Source of the DNA: Streptomyces sp. JJ36
GTDB taxonomy: Bacteria; Actinomycetota; Actinomycetes; Streptomycetales; Streptomycetaceae
Length of the DNA: 64,000 nt
Assembly (NCBI RefSeq): GCF_021696945.1
Contig: NZ_JACYHE010000006.1
Location: 62,001 to 126,000, forward strand
Direction: 5' to 3'
Part shown: piece by piece, positions 51,247 through 60,057 of the stretch
Numbering within the stretch: the first letter of the stretch is position 1
How the letters are laid out: each line of letters begins with the position of its first letter
Notes under the pieces: model-generated
The model's database searches: none
What the model was told of the DNA's origin: nothing
Seen by the model: only the letters and a program-made list of their open reading frames with translations
Translations under genes and position numbers: made by a program

Positions 51247-51531
51247 CGCTGTCCTTCGAGGGGCAGGGTGGTCCTGGCTGCTGGAGCAACCATAGGCCGA
51301 CCCGGTGACAGTCCCGACAGGGAGTCGGGGAGTTGGGCGCCCGACGGGTTCGCGCGTCCGCATCGTGGCGGCGGCGTGGCGGCGGCGAGACGGCGGCGTG
51401 GTGACGGTGTGAGGAGAGAGGCGGACGGTGCGGACGGCGCCGGGCGTCCGGTCACCCCGGGGAATCCGGGGCGAAGAGTCATGCGATGGTAAATTGTTAG
51501 CTATGCGAACGAACTACGGGAGGAGCGGCCC

Positions 51532-53040
51532 CTGACTGTCGACCGGCTCAACCAGATCATGCTCCTCGGCTCCGTGGTGCTGCTCGTCGCGATGGTGGCG
51601 GTGCGGCTCTCGACCCGCACGGGCCTGCCGAGCCTGCTGCTCTACCTCGGGATCGGCGTCCTCATCGGCCAGGACGGCCTCGGCCTCGACTTCGACGACG
51701 CCGAACTGACCCAGGTCCTCGGCTATGCGGCGCTGGTGATGATCCTCGCCGAGGGCGGGCTGGGCACCAGCTGGCGGGAGATCCGCCGCGCGGTCCCGGC
51801 CGCCGCCTCGCTGGCCACCGTCGGTGTCGGGGTGAGCGTCGGTATCGTCGCGACTGCGGCGCACTACCTGATCGGCCTGGAGTGGACCACGGCGCTCATC
51901 ATGGGCGCGGTCGTCTCCTCCACCGACGCCGCCGCGGTCTTCTCGGTGCTGCGCAAGGTCCCGCTGCCGCAGCGGCTCACCGGCACCCTGGAGGCCGAGT
52001 CGGGCTTCAACGACGCCCCGGTGGTGATCCTCGTCGTCGCGCTCTCCGCGACCGAGCACGAGCCGAAGAGCTGGTACGTCCTGGTCGGCATGATCCTGCT
52101 GCAGTTGCTCATCGGCCTGGCGGCCGGGCTGCTGGTCGGCCGGCTCGGCGCCTTCGCACTGCGCCGCGTCGCGCTGCCCGCCTCCGGGCTCTACCCGATC
52201 GCCGTGCTCGCCCTGTGCGTGCTGGCGTACGCGGGCGGCGCGCTGGCGCAGGGCAGCGGCTTCCTCGCGGTGTACGTCTGCGCGGTGGTCCTCGGCAACG
52301 CCCGGCTGCCGCACCGCCCGGCCGTGCGCGGCTTCGCCGACGGACTGGCCTGGCTGGCGCAGATCGGCCTCTTCGTCCTGCTCGGGCTGCTGGTGACCCC
52401 GCACGAACTGGTGGACGACCTGGTGCCCGCGATCCTCGTCGGGCTCGCGCTGACACTGGTGGCCCGGCCGGTGTCCGTGGTGGTGAGCCTGCTGCCCTTC
52501 CGGCAGCCGTGGCGGGAGCAGGCGCTGCTGTCCTGGGCCGGGCTGCGCGGCGCGGTGCCCATCGTGCTGGCGACCATCCCCATGGTGTCGCAGGTGCAGG
52601 GCAGCGAGCGGATCTTCAACCTGGTCTTCGTGCTGGTGGTGCTCTTCACCCTCGCCCAGGGGCCCACCCTCCCCTGGCTCGCCCGCCGGCTGCGACTGGG
52701 CGACCCGGAGGCCGCGCGGGACGTGGACATCGAGTCGGCACCGCTGGAGCGGCTCCGCGGTCATCTGCTGTCGGTCTCCATCCCGGAGCGGTCCCGGATG
52801 CACGGCGTGGAGATCACGGAACTGCGGCTCCCGGCAGGCGCCGCGGTCACCCTGGTCGTACGGGAGGGGTCCAGCTTCGTACCGCTGCCCTCGACGGTGC
52901 TGCGGCGCGGGGACGACCTGCTGGTGGTGGCCACGGACGAGGTCCGGGACGCGACGGAGCGGCGCCTGATCGCGGTCGGCCGGGGCGGCAAGCTGGCGGG
53001 CTGGCTGGGCGGCACCGGGGCCACGGCCACCCCGCGCTGA
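51532..53040 (+). CDS. Potassium/proton antiporter (CPA1) with C-terminal RCK domain
   Basis: A 502-residue monovalent cation/proton antiporter. Thirteen or so membrane spans occupy residues 5-395, with LYLGIGVLIGQDGLG, the ion-binding SSTDAAAVFSVLR and LEAESGFNDAPVVILV (Asp pair), and LSWAGLRGAVPIVLA. A cytoplasmic RCK/TrkA_C domain (MHGVEITELRLPAGAAVTLVV to DDLLVVATDEVRD, split) would sense nucleotide or c-di-AMP. The first ATG (51559) would cut off the N-terminal TVDRLNQ typical of homologues; a CTG at 51532 stands 6 nt after AGGAG, so I take this non-standard start. The upstream 50 bp is AT-rich (TAAATTGTTAGCTATG), likely the promoter. Confidence 0.85.
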   Translation: MTVDRLNQIMLLGSVVLLVAMVAVRLSTRTGLPSLLLYLGIGVLIGQDGLGLDFDDAELTQVLGYAALVMILAEGGLGTSWREIRRAVPAAASLATVGVGVSVGIVATAAHYLIGLEWTTALIMGAVVSSTDAAAVFSVLRKVPLPQRLTGTLEAESGFNDAPVVILVVALSATEHEPKSWYVLVGMILLQLLIGLAAGLLVGRLGAFALRRVALPASGLYPIAVLALCVLAYAGGALAQGSGFLAVYVCAVVLGNARLPHRPAVRGFADGLAWLAQIGLFVLLGLLVTPHELVDDLVPAILVGLALTLVARPVSVVVSLLPFRQPWREQALLSWAGLRGAVPIVLATIPMVSQVQGSERIFNLVFVLVVLFTLAQGPTLPWLARRLRLGDPEAARDVDIESAPLERLRGHLLSVSIPERSRMHGVEITELRLPAGAAVTLVVREGSSFVPLPSTVLRRGDDLLVVATDEVRDATERRLIAVGRGGKLAGWLGGTGATATPR

Positions 53041-53146
53041 GCGGACGGCACGGCACGGGCCCGGGGTGCGCCCTCGGTGTGATCCGTGCCGGAGTGTGCC
53101 GGGCCCGGTGGACTCTGCCGCGGAAATACTGCACGATGGAGCGTCG

Positions 53147-53173
53147 TTAGCACTCCATAAGGAAGAGTGCCAG
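53147..53173 (+). promoter_or_regulatory. CIRCE-like (HrcA) inverted repeat before the FmdB-type gene
   Basis: TTAGCACTC, nine bases, then GAGTGCCAG. The CIRCE consensus is TTAGCACTC-N9-GAGTGCTAA, so the left half is perfect, the spacer exact and the right half 7 of 9. It runs into the AGGAGG ribosome site, so HrcA binding would block transcription of the gene at 53184. Confidence 0.8.
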
Positions 53174-53183
53174 GAGGAAAGTC

Positions 53184-53567
53184 GTGCCGACCTATCAGTA
53201 CCAGTGCACCCAGTGCGGCGAGGGCCTCGAGGTGGTGCAGAAGTTCACCGACGACTCGCTGACCGACTGCCCGAGCTGCGAGGGCCGCCTGAAGAAGGTC
53301 TTCTCGGCCGTCGGGATCGTCTTCAAGGGCTCCGGGTTCTACCGGAACGACAGCCGGAGCGGCTCGTCCTCCTCGTCCTCGGGGGCGTCCAACGGCTCCG
53401 CGAACGGTTCCTCCAACGGCTCGTCCTCCTCGGAGAGCGCCTCGTCGGGGTCCACCTCCTCGTCCGAGGGGTCCTCGGGCTCGGGGTCCTCCGGCTCCTC
53501 GGGATCGTCCGGCTCCTCCGGGTCGGACAGCGGCGCCAAGAGCACCGCGGGCAGCTCGGCGGCCTGA
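53184..53567 (+). CDS. FmdB-family zinc-ribbon protein with Ser-rich tail
   Basis: A 127-residue protein. Residues 1-45 are an FmdB-type zinc ribbon: CTQC (Cys8, Cys11) and CPSC (Cys29, Cys32) hold one zinc. The remainder, from about 55, is a low-complexity Ser/Gly/Asn stretch, which is disordered. FmdB proteins are regulatory or ribosome-linked zinc ribbons with poorly known roles. GTG follows AGGAGGAA. The CIRCE-like element overlaps this ribosome site, so the gene would belong to the HrcA heat-shock regulon. It stands alone between the antiporter and MTA phosphorylase genes. Confidence 0.9.
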   Translation: MPTYQYQCTQCGEGLEVVQKFTDDSLTDCPSCEGRLKKVFSAVGIVFKGSGFYRNDSRSGSSSSSSGASNGSANGSSNGSSSSESASSGSTSSSEGSSGSGSSGSSGSSGSSGSDSGAKSTAGSSAA

Positions 53568-53699
53568 CGCCGGACACCCGCAGCACGGGCGGGCCCCTCA
53601 GGGGGCCCCGCCGGCTCCCCGGACCGTGCCCTGCCGCCCTCCCGGGCGGCGGAAGCACCCGCCCTCGGCGCCACGGGCCGCCCGCCCCGCACCACCCCT

Positions 53700-53705
53700 T
53701 AGGGT
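53700..53705 (+). promoter_or_regulatory. -10 box for a leaderless mtnP transcript
   Basis: TAGGGT ends 6 nt before the ATG at 53712, with no ribosome site between. Confidence 0.5.
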
Positions 53706-53711
53706 GAGCGC

Positions 53712-54542
53712 ATGAGCGCACAGGCAGAGATCGGCGTGATCGGCGGCTCCGGCTTCTACTCCTTCCTCGACGACGTGACCGAGATCACCGTCGAGACCCC
53801 CTACGGTCAGCCGAGCGACTCGCTCTTCCTCGGCGAGATCGGCGGCCGCCGCGTCGCCTTCCTGCCCCGGCACGGCCGCAAGCACCACCTGCCGCCGCAC
53901 CGCATCAACTACCGGGCCAACCTGTGGGCCCTCCGTGCGGCCGGGGTGCGGCAGATCCTGGCACCGTGCGCCGTCGGCGGCCTGCGGCCCGAGTTCGGAC
54001 CGGGCACCCTGCTCGTCCCCGACCAGCTCGTGGACCGTACGAAGAGCCGTCCGCAGACGTACTACGACGGCGAGCCGATGACCGACGGCTCGCAGCCGAA
54101 CGTGATCCATGTGTCCTTCGCCGACCCCTACTGCCCCGACGGCCGGCGCGCCTCCCTGGCCGCGGCGCGCGGCCGCTCCTGGGAGCCGGTGGACGGCGGC
54201 ACGCTGTGCGTCGTGGAGGGACCGCGCTTCTCCACCCGCGCCGAGTCGCAGTGGCATGCCGCACAGGGCTGGTCGGTGGTCGGGATGACCGGGCACCCGG
54301 AGGCGGTGCTCGCCCGCGAACTCGCCCTCTGCTACTCCTCGCTCTGCCTGGTCACGGATCTGGACGCGGGCGCCGAGGCCGGCGAGGGCGTCTCCCACGA
54401 GGAGGTCCTGGCCTTCTTCGGGCAGAACGTGGGACGGCTCCGCGAAGTGATCTTCGACGCCGTCACGCACCTTCCCGAGCAGCGCGACTGCGCGTGCCCG
54501 GGTGCACTGGACGGACTCGACCCGGGCATCGAACTCCCCTGA
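53712..54542 (+). CDS. mtnP: S-methyl-5'-thioadenosine phosphorylase
   Basis: A 276-residue phosphorylase that splits methylthioadenosine into adenine and methylthioribose-1-phosphate for methionine salvage. It has the phosphate loop IGVIGGSGFY, FLPRHGRKHHLPPHRINYRAN in two parts near 55-78, VEGPRFSTRAES, GMTGHPEAVLARELALCY and the base-binding LVTDLDAGAE. Members with HPEAVLARE and D at the purine site prefer 6-amino purines (MTA). The transcript is probably leaderless. Downstream is a SAF-domain protein gene, 117 bp away. Confidence 0.93.
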   Translation: MSAQAEIGVIGGSGFYSFLDDVTEITVETPYGQPSDSLFLGEIGGRRVAFLPRHGRKHHLPPHRINYRANLWALRAAGVRQILAPCAVGGLRPEFGPGTLLVPDQLVDRTKSRPQTYYDGEPMTDGSQPNVIHVSFADPYCPDGRRASLAAARGRSWEPVDGGTLCVVEGPRFSTRAESQWHAAQGWSVVGMTGHPEAVLARELALCYSSLCLVTDLDAGAEAGEGVSHEEVLAFFGQNVGRLREVIFDAVTHLPEQRDCACPGALDGLDPGIELP

Positions 54543-54659
54543 AGGGTGACCGAGTTCTCCACAACCGCGGAGTGATCCACAGGCTCCGGCGCGCTCCGCG
54601 GAAACCGTGCAGGCTGGGGGTCCGAAGACCGGCATCCCTCATGCCAGGCGGTGATCGTC

Positions 54660-55406
54660 ATGTCGCAGGACTCCCTCGTCGGTGCCCGTAGGGGCGCGGC
54701 CACGCCCCGGACGGCCGGAGCCGTCGTCCCGCCCGAGGGCACGGTGCCGCGCACGCCGGTGCCCGGCTTCCCGCCGATCCGCGCCGGAGGCGGCCGCCTC
54801 CGGTTACGGCCCCCGCGCGCCCTGCGCGGCCACCGGCGTGCGGGCGCGCTGTGCCTGGCGATGGCCGCCGCCGCCTGCGGCGTCACGGCGCTGAGCGTGC
54901 CGGGCGAGACGGGCCCGGACGCCACGGCGGCCGCCCGGGCCCGGGCATCCGGCGGCGGAGGCGGGGGGCCGGACGGCGGCACGGACGGGAGCACGAAGCG
55001 TGGCGCTGAGGGTGTCCCGCCGGGGGCCGCGGCACCGGGCGCGGAGCAGGTGGCGGCGCCCGTGCGGATCGCCGACGCGGCCGCCGTACGGCTGCTGCGG
55101 CCCGGGGACCGGGTGGACGTGGTGGCCGGGTCCGCCGGAGACGCCGGACACGCATCCTCCGGCGCCGCCCGGGTGCTGGCCCGCGGGGCACGGGTGGCAG
55201 AGGTGCCGGAGCCCGGGGGCGGGACCGCGGCGGGGGCGCACGGTCCGGCGGGTCCGGCCTACGGTGGCCCGGCCGGGCACGCGGAAGCCGTCGCGGGCGC
55301 CGGGTCCGGCGGGGCGCTGGTGGTCCTCCGGGTGCCGCGGAAGACGGCCCGGGAGCTGGTCGGTGCGGCCGCCTCGGGCACGCCGCTGGGGGTGGCGCTG
55401 TGCTGA
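54660..55406 (+). CDS. SAF-domain, CpaB/RcpC-like membrane protein
   Basis: A 248-residue protein. An N-terminal Pro/Arg-rich, disordered part (1-55) is followed by one membrane span near 62-85 (AGALCLAMAAAACGVTALSV), a low-complexity Gly/Ala stretch, then an RcpC/CpaB-like domain. In that domain, VRIADAAAVRLLRPGDRVDVVA and ARVLARGARVAEVPEP alternate with Gly insertions and end at VVLRVPRKTARELVGAAASG. In pilus systems CpaB takes part in assembly of the secretin complex. No pilus genes are nearby, so its role here is unclear. ATG at 54660 is preferred over the in-frame GTG 9 bp upstream because of AGGCGG spacing. Confidence 0.75.
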   Translation: MSQDSLVGARRGAATPRTAGAVVPPEGTVPRTPVPGFPPIRAGGGRLRLRPPRALRGHRRAGALCLAMAAAACGVTALSVPGETGPDATAAARARASGGGGGGPDGGTDGSTKRGAEGVPPGAAAPGAEQVAAPVRIADAAAVRLLRPGDRVDVVAGSAGDAGHASSGAARVLARGARVAEVPEPGGGTAAGAHGPAGPAYGGPAGHAEAVAGAGSGGALVVLRVPRKTARELVGAAASGTPLGVALC

Positions 55407-55437
55407 CCGCGTGGTTCCGCCGCCTGACGGCGGCGGC

Positions 55438-55620
55438 TCAGAGGTGGTGCGGGGGCTTCTCGTCCAGGAAGCGGGCCAGGTCGGCGGCGCCGCCGGTGCG
55501 CGGGCGGTCGCCCCAGCCCTCGTCGGTGTCGTCCGCGGCCGGCCGGCTCAGCGGGTCGTCGAAGACCAGCGCGGAGGGGCCTTCGGACTCCGGCGGGCCG
55601 GGGTGCGGCGTGGTGGTCAT
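55438..55620 (-). CDS. Small hypothetical protein (60 residues)
   Basis: I recognise no function. The product is acidic and disordered at first (MTTTPHPGPPESEGPSAL), with a conserved-looking end VFDDPLSRPAADDTDEGWGD then LARFLDEKPPHHL, a motif of short Streptomyces proteins. ATG follows a GGAG. It is placed convergent to the SAF-domain gene and divergent from the P1 peptidase gene (77 bp). Confidence 0.65.
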   Translation of the reverse strand: MTTTPHPGPPESEGPSALVFDDPLSRPAADDTDEGWGDRPRTGGAADLARFLDEKPPHHL

Positions 55621-55697
55621 GGCTCCAGGGTACGGGCCGCCCGGTGGCCGCCGGTCCGGCCCCCGGGCCGGTGCCGCGCCTGGTATCCATGGGCTCC

Positions 55698-56816
55698 ATG
55701 GACTCCTTGACGGATGTGCGGGGGCTGCTCGTCGGGCACGCCCAGCGGACCGGGGACGGCTGGCTGACGGGAACGACGGTGGTGCTGGCGCCCGAGGGTG
55801 GGGCGGTGGCCGCGGTCGACGTGCGGGGCGGCGGTCCAGGCACCCGCGAGACGGACGCGCTGGACCCGCGGAACCTGGTGCAGCGGGTGGAGGCGGTGGT
55901 CCTGACGGGCGGCAGCGCCTACGGGCTGGACGCCGCCACGGGCGTGGCGGAGTGGCTCGAGGAGAGGCGTCGCGGGTTCCGGGTGGGGCCGCATCCGGCT
56001 CACGTCGTCCCGGTGGTGCCCGCCGCCTGCCTGTTCGATCTGGGCCGCGGCGGGGCGTGGCGGGCACGTCCGGACGCCGCCCTGGGCCGTGCGGCGGCGG
56101 AGGCCGCGGAGGCGTCCGGGAAGGCGGCCGGGGCTTCTGCCGCTCCGGCGTCATCGGCCGGTGCCGCCTCTTCGAGTGGCCCGGCGGGCCCGACGGGCCC
56201 GGCTGCGGCGGATCCGGTCCCGCAGGGGAACGTCGGCGCGGGCACGGGCGCGGTGGCCGGCGGGCTCAAGGGCGGGGTCGGTTCGGCGAGTGTCCGGCTC
56301 CCCTCGCGGGTCACGGTCGGCGCACTCGCGGTGGTGAACGCGGCGGGTTCGGTGCTGCATCCCCAGACGGGCGCGCTCTACGGCTCCTGGTGGGAGGGCC
56401 GGCCGGAGATCCCGGATCCCGCGGTGCACGCGGAGGCCCGACGGGCGCTGGAGGCGGCGCAGGAGGAGTCCGTGCGGCGCTCCGCGACCGCCGCCGGTCC
56501 CCCGCTGAACACCACGCTCGCCGTGGTGGCGACGGACGCGGAGCTGACCCGCGCGCAGGCGCAGAAGCTGGCCGGCACGGCCCACGACGGGCTGGCGCGG
56601 GCGGTGCGCCCGGTGCACCTGCTGCACGACGGGGACACCGTCTTCGCCCTGAGCACCGGCACCCGCACGGTGGAGGACGCGGAGCTCAACGAGGTGCTGG
56701 CCGCCGGTGCGGACGCGCTGACCCGGGCGGTGGTCCGTGCGGTGCTGTCCGCGGAGTCGGTGGACGGGCCCGGCGGCGTCTTCCCCGCGTACCGCGATCT
56801 CTACCGGCCCGCCTGA
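55698..56816 (+). CDS. P1/S58-family aminopeptidase (DmpA type)
   Basis: A 372-residue N-terminal-nucleophile peptidase of the DmpA/S58 family, which cleaves itself to form two chains and then releases N-terminal amino acids. Signature parts are LTDVRGLLVGHAQR, RGGGPGTRETDAL, VVLTGGSAYGLDAA, the GNVGAGTGAVAGGLKGG block and the presumed cleavage point PPLNTTLAVVATDA, which makes Thr272 the nucleophile. An Ala/Ser-rich insert at about residues 125-175 is unusual. The ATG at 55698 is 8 nt after TATCCA, suggesting a leaderless mRNA; another in-frame ATG is three codons upstream. Confidence 0.9.
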   Translation: MDSLTDVRGLLVGHAQRTGDGWLTGTTVVLAPEGGAVAAVDVRGGGPGTRETDALDPRNLVQRVEAVVLTGGSAYGLDAATGVAEWLEERRRGFRVGPHPAHVVPVVPAACLFDLGRGGAWRARPDAALGRAAAEAAEASGKAAGASAAPASSAGAASSSGPAGPTGPAAADPVPQGNVGAGTGAVAGGLKGGVGSASVRLPSRVTVGALAVVNAAGSVLHPQTGALYGSWWEGRPEIPDPAVHAEARRALEAAQEESVRRSATAAGPPLNTTLAVVATDAELTRAQAQKLAGTAHDGLARAVRPVHLLHDGDTVFALSTGTRTVEDAELNEVLAAGADALTRAVVRAVLSAESVDGPGGVFPAYRDLYRPA

Positions 56817-56834
56817 CGGGCGCCGCCGGTGCGG

Positions 56835-56866
56835 CCCGCCCGGGGCGGTGCCGCGCCCCGGGCGGG
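56835..56866. terminator. Bidirectional terminator between P1 peptidase and fruA
   Basis: A perfect 13-bp GC stem (56835-56847 with 56854-56866) and a 6-nt loop lie 18 bp past the peptidase stop and 15 bp past the fruA stop. Confidence 0.75.
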
Positions 56867-56881
56867 TGCTCAGGCGGGTGC

Positions 56882-59098
56882 TCAGGCGGCCACCGGCACG
56901 CCGGCCTCCTGCTCGGCCGGGCGGGCCTGCGCCCCGCTGGTGCGGCGTGCGGCGCCCCGGGTGCCCTTGAGCACCACGACGAGCACGGTGGACACGGCCG
57001 TACCCACCGCGACCGCGAGCAGGTAGAGCAGCGGCTGGCCGATCAGCGGGACCACGAAGACCCCGCCGTGCGGAGCCCGCAGGGTGCTCCCGAAGGCCAT
57101 GGAGAGCGCGCCCGTGACGGCGCCGCCCGCCATCGCGGACGGGATGACCCGCAGCGGGTCGGCGGCGGCGAACGGGATGGCGCCCTCGGTGATGAAGGAG
57201 GCGCCGAGGACCCAGGCGGCCTTGCCGTTCTCCCGCTCGGCCCGGTCGAAGAGCTTGCTCCGCACGGTGGTGGCCAGGGCCATCGCCAGCGGGGGCACCA
57301 TACCGGCGGCCATCACGGCCGCCATCACCTTCAGGCTGCCCTGGCCCGGGTCGGCGGTGGCGATGCCCCCGGTGGCGAAGGCGTAGGCGACCTTGTTGAC
57401 CGGGCCACCCAGGTCGAAGCACATCATGAGGCCGAGCAGCGCCCCGAGCAGCACCGCGTTGGCGCCGGTCAGCCCGCCGAGCCAGTCGGTCATGGCCCGC
57501 TGGGCGGAGGCGATGGGCTTGCCGACCACGACGAACATCAGCACACCGACGACCGCGGAGGACACCAGCGGGATGACGACCACGGGCATGATGCCGCGCA
57601 GCACCGCCGGGACGCGCACCCGCTGCACCGCCATCACCACGGCCCCGGCGAGCAGGCCCGCGGCGAGGCCACCGAGGAAGCCGGCCTCGATGGTGCCGGC
57701 GACGGCGCCGCCGACGAAGCCGGGGACCAGGCCGGGCCGGTCCGCCATGCCGTAGGCGATGTAGCCGGCGAGCACGGGGATGAGGAAGCCGAAGGCGAGG
57801 CCGCCGGTCTGGAAGAGCAGGGCGGCCCAGCTCTCCGCCTCCGTCCAGGAGAAGTGCTCGGCCACGGACGGGGCCTCGTTGATCTCGTAGCCGCCGAGGG
57901 CGAAGGCCAGGGCGATCAGCAGTCCGCCCGCGGCGACGAAGGGCACCATGTAGCTGACGCCGGTCATCAGCCACTTCCGCAGGCGGGTGCCGTAGCCGTC
58001 GCCGGAGGAGCCGGCTGCGTCCATCGGGGCGGCAGGCGCTCCCGCGGTGGTCTCGCCGCGGGAGGCGCGTCCCCGGACCTCGGCGACGAGCTCGCCGGGC
58101 CGGTTGATGGCGGCCTTCACGCCGACGTCCACCGTGGGCTTGCCCGCGAACCGCTCCTGTTCCCGCACCTCGACGTCGTGGGCGAGGATCACGCCGTCGG
58201 CGGCGGCGATCGTGGCGGGGTCCAGCCGTTCGAAGCCGGCCGATCCCTGGGTCTCCACGACGATCTCGGCGCCCGCCTCGGCCGCCGCCCGCTCCAGCGA
58301 CTCCGCCGCCATGTAGGTGTGCGCGATGCCGGTGGGGCAGGAGGTGACGGCGACGATCCGGAAGGGCTCCGGACCGCCGGCCGCCCCTTCCGCGGGAGCG
58401 GCCGCCGCCTCCGCGGGGCGCTTGCCGCCGCCGGTCGGTGCGTCCGCGGTCCGGGCGGTGGCCTCGGCGTCCCCGGCGTGCCGGGTGCCGGGGGTCTTCA
58501 CCGTGTCCGCGGGAGCCGCGCCGCTCGCGGCACCCGCCCCGGCCGCCGCGCCGGGAGCCCGGTCGCCCTCGCCGGCGGCGAGGGACGCCGTCGTCGCCGG
58601 GCCCGGCTCCGCGTCTTCGGCCGCCTCCGCTGCGGCCTCCTCCGCGGGCGGGGAGGCGTCCGCGCCGCGGATCAGGTCGGCGGCGGCCGCCGGGTCGGTG
58701 GCGGTGCGCAGTGCCTCGGTGAAGTCCGGGTCCATCAGCCGCCGGGCCAGCGTGGAGAGGATGGAGAGGTGGTCGCCGTCCGCGCCGTCCGGCGCGGCGA
58801 TCAGGAAGATCAGGTCGGCCGGGCCGTCGGGGGCGCCGAAGTCGACGGGCGTGGCCGCGCGGGCGAAGGCGAGCGTCGGCGCGGTGACGTGCGCGGTCCG
58901 GCAGTGGGGTATGCCGATGCCGCCCTCCAGCCCGGTGGGCATCTGCGCCTCGCGGGCGGCCACGTCGGCGAGGAGCCCGTCGAGGTCGGTAGCGCGGCCC
59001 GCGGCGGCCATGCGTTCCGCGAGCGCGCCGACGGCGGCGTCCTTGGTGGGTGCGGAGAGGTCGAGGACGACCAGGTCCGTGTTGATCAACTGGTTCAT
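56882..59098 (-). CDS. fruA: PTS fructose transporter EIIABC
   Basis: A 738-residue fructose permease that phosphorylates fructose at C1 during uptake. EIIA (1-145) has the phospho-His65 in GIGIPHCRTAH. An Ala/Pro/Gly-rich linker of about 100 residues follows, then EIIB (about 245-345) with phospho-Cys254 in VTSCPTGIAHT. EIIC (about 375-715) has eight or more membrane spans and the FDLGGPVNKVAYAFATGG substrate loop. The ATG overlaps the fruK stop (ATGA). It is the last gene of fruR-fruK-fruA and is followed by a strong terminator. Phosphate comes through HPr, which is not in this window. Confidence 0.96.
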   Translation of the reverse strand: MNQLINTDLVVLDLSAPTKDAAVGALAERMAAAGRATDLDGLLADVAAREAQMPTGLEGGIGIPHCRTAHVTAPTLAFARAATPVDFGAPDGPADLIFLIAAPDGADGDHLSILSTLARRLMDPDFTEALRTATDPAAAADLIRGADASPPAEEAAAEAAEDAEPGPATTASLAAGEGDRAPGAAAGAGAASGAAPADTVKTPGTRHAGDAEATARTADAPTGGGKRPAEAAAAPAEGAAGGPEPFRIVAVTSCPTGIAHTYMAAESLERAAAEAGAEIVVETQGSAGFERLDPATIAAADGVILAHDVEVREQERFAGKPTVDVGVKAAINRPGELVAEVRGRASRGETTAGAPAAPMDAAGSSGDGYGTRLRKWLMTGVSYMVPFVAAGGLLIALAFALGGYEINEAPSVAEHFSWTEAESWAALLFQTGGLAFGFLIPVLAGYIAYGMADRPGLVPGFVGGAVAGTIEAGFLGGLAAGLLAGAVVMAVQRVRVPAVLRGIMPVVVIPLVSSAVVGVLMFVVVGKPIASAQRAMTDWLGGLTGANAVLLGALLGLMMCFDLGGPVNKVAYAFATGGIATADPGQGSLKVMAAVMAAGMVPPLAMALATTVRSKLFDRAERENGKAAWVLGASFITEGAIPFAAADPLRVIPSAMAGGAVTGALSMAFGSTLRAPHGGVFVVPLIGQPLLYLLAVAVGTAVSTVLVVVLKGTRGAARRTSGAQARPAEQEAGVPVAA

Positions 59099-60054
59099 CG
59101 CGGGGCTCCGTGGGAGAGGGGGAGATCCAGCGGCACCTCGGTGGTGACGGTGACCGCGTCGGGGGCGAGGTCGGCGGGGGTGGGCATGCCGCTGCCGGGC
59201 AGCCGGACGGCGGCTGCCCCGTGGGCGACGGCGGAGGCGAGCGCCTCGGGCCCGCCGCCGCCCGCGGTGAGGAAGCCGGCGAGCGAGGCGTCACCCGCGC
59301 CGACATCGCTGCGTACGACGCCGGCGGAGGCGTCGGCGAAGTACAGGCCGCTGGAGTCCAGCAGGAGCTGGCCCACCGCACCGAGGCTGGCGAGCACGGC
59401 CTTGGCGCCGGAGGTCCGCAGATCCTCGGCGGCCTTGGCGGCGTCCCCGACGGTCGCGAGAGGGCGGCCGACGGCCTGGGCCAGCTCGTCCGCGTTGGGC
59501 TTCACCACGTCCGGGCCCGCGCCGAGCGCGGCGGTGAGGGCCGGGCCGGAAGTGTCGAGGGCGATGCGGGCGCCGGCCCGGTGCACCCGGGAGACCAGCT
59601 CGGCGTACCAGTCCGGCGCGAGGCCGGGCGGGAGGCTGCCGCAGCAGGCGATCCAGCCGGCCTCGGACGCCTCGGCCTGGGTGTGCACGGTCCGCAGCAG
59701 CGCCTCGGCCTCCCGCGGGGTGAGCTCCGGACCGGCCGCGTTGATCTTGGTCAGCGCCCCGTCGGGCTCGGCGAGCGCCACGTTCACCCGGGTGGAACCC
59801 CGCACGGGCACCCCGGCCACCTCGATGCCGAGCTCGCCGAGCAACTGCGCGAGCAGGGCGCCCTCGGGACCGCCGAGTGGCAGCACCGCCACGGTGCGGC
59901 GGCCGGCGGCGGCCACGGCCCGGGAGACGTTGACGCCCTTGCCGCCGGGGTCGACCCGGTCCGCCGGGGCGCGGTGCACGGTGCCCCGGCGCAGCGCCGG
60001 GATCTCGTAGGTGCGGTCGAGACTGGGATTGGGGGTGACGGTCAGCACGGGCAT
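59095..60054 (-). CDS. fruK: 1-phosphofructokinase
   Basis: A 319-residue PfkB-family kinase that converts fructose-1-phosphate to fructose-1,6-bisphosphate, the step after uptake by FruA. It has VTPNPSLDRTYE, the PfkB signature 1 GGKGVNVSRAVAAAG, GSLPPGLAPDWYAELV, VVKPNADELAQAVG and the catalytic loop DVGAGDASLAGFL. The stop overlaps the fruA start codon, and its own ATG begins 3 bp after the fruR stop. All three genes are thus one transcription and translation unit. Confidence 0.96.
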   Translation of the reverse strand: MPVLTVTPNPSLDRTYEIPALRRGTVHRAPADRVDPGGKGVNVSRAVAAAGRRTVAVLPLGGPEGALLAQLLGELGIEVAGVPVRGSTRVNVALAEPDGALTKINAAGPELTPREAEALLRTVHTQAEASEAGWIACCGSLPPGLAPDWYAELVSRVHRAGARIALDTSGPALTAALGAGPDVVKPNADELAQAVGRPLATVGDAAKAAEDLRTSGAKAVLASLGAVGQLLLDSSGLYFADASAGVVRSDVGAGDASLAGFLTAGGGGPEALASAVAHGAAAVRLPGSGMPTPADLAPDAVTVTTEVPLDLPLSHGAPR

Positions 60055-60057
60055 CCT

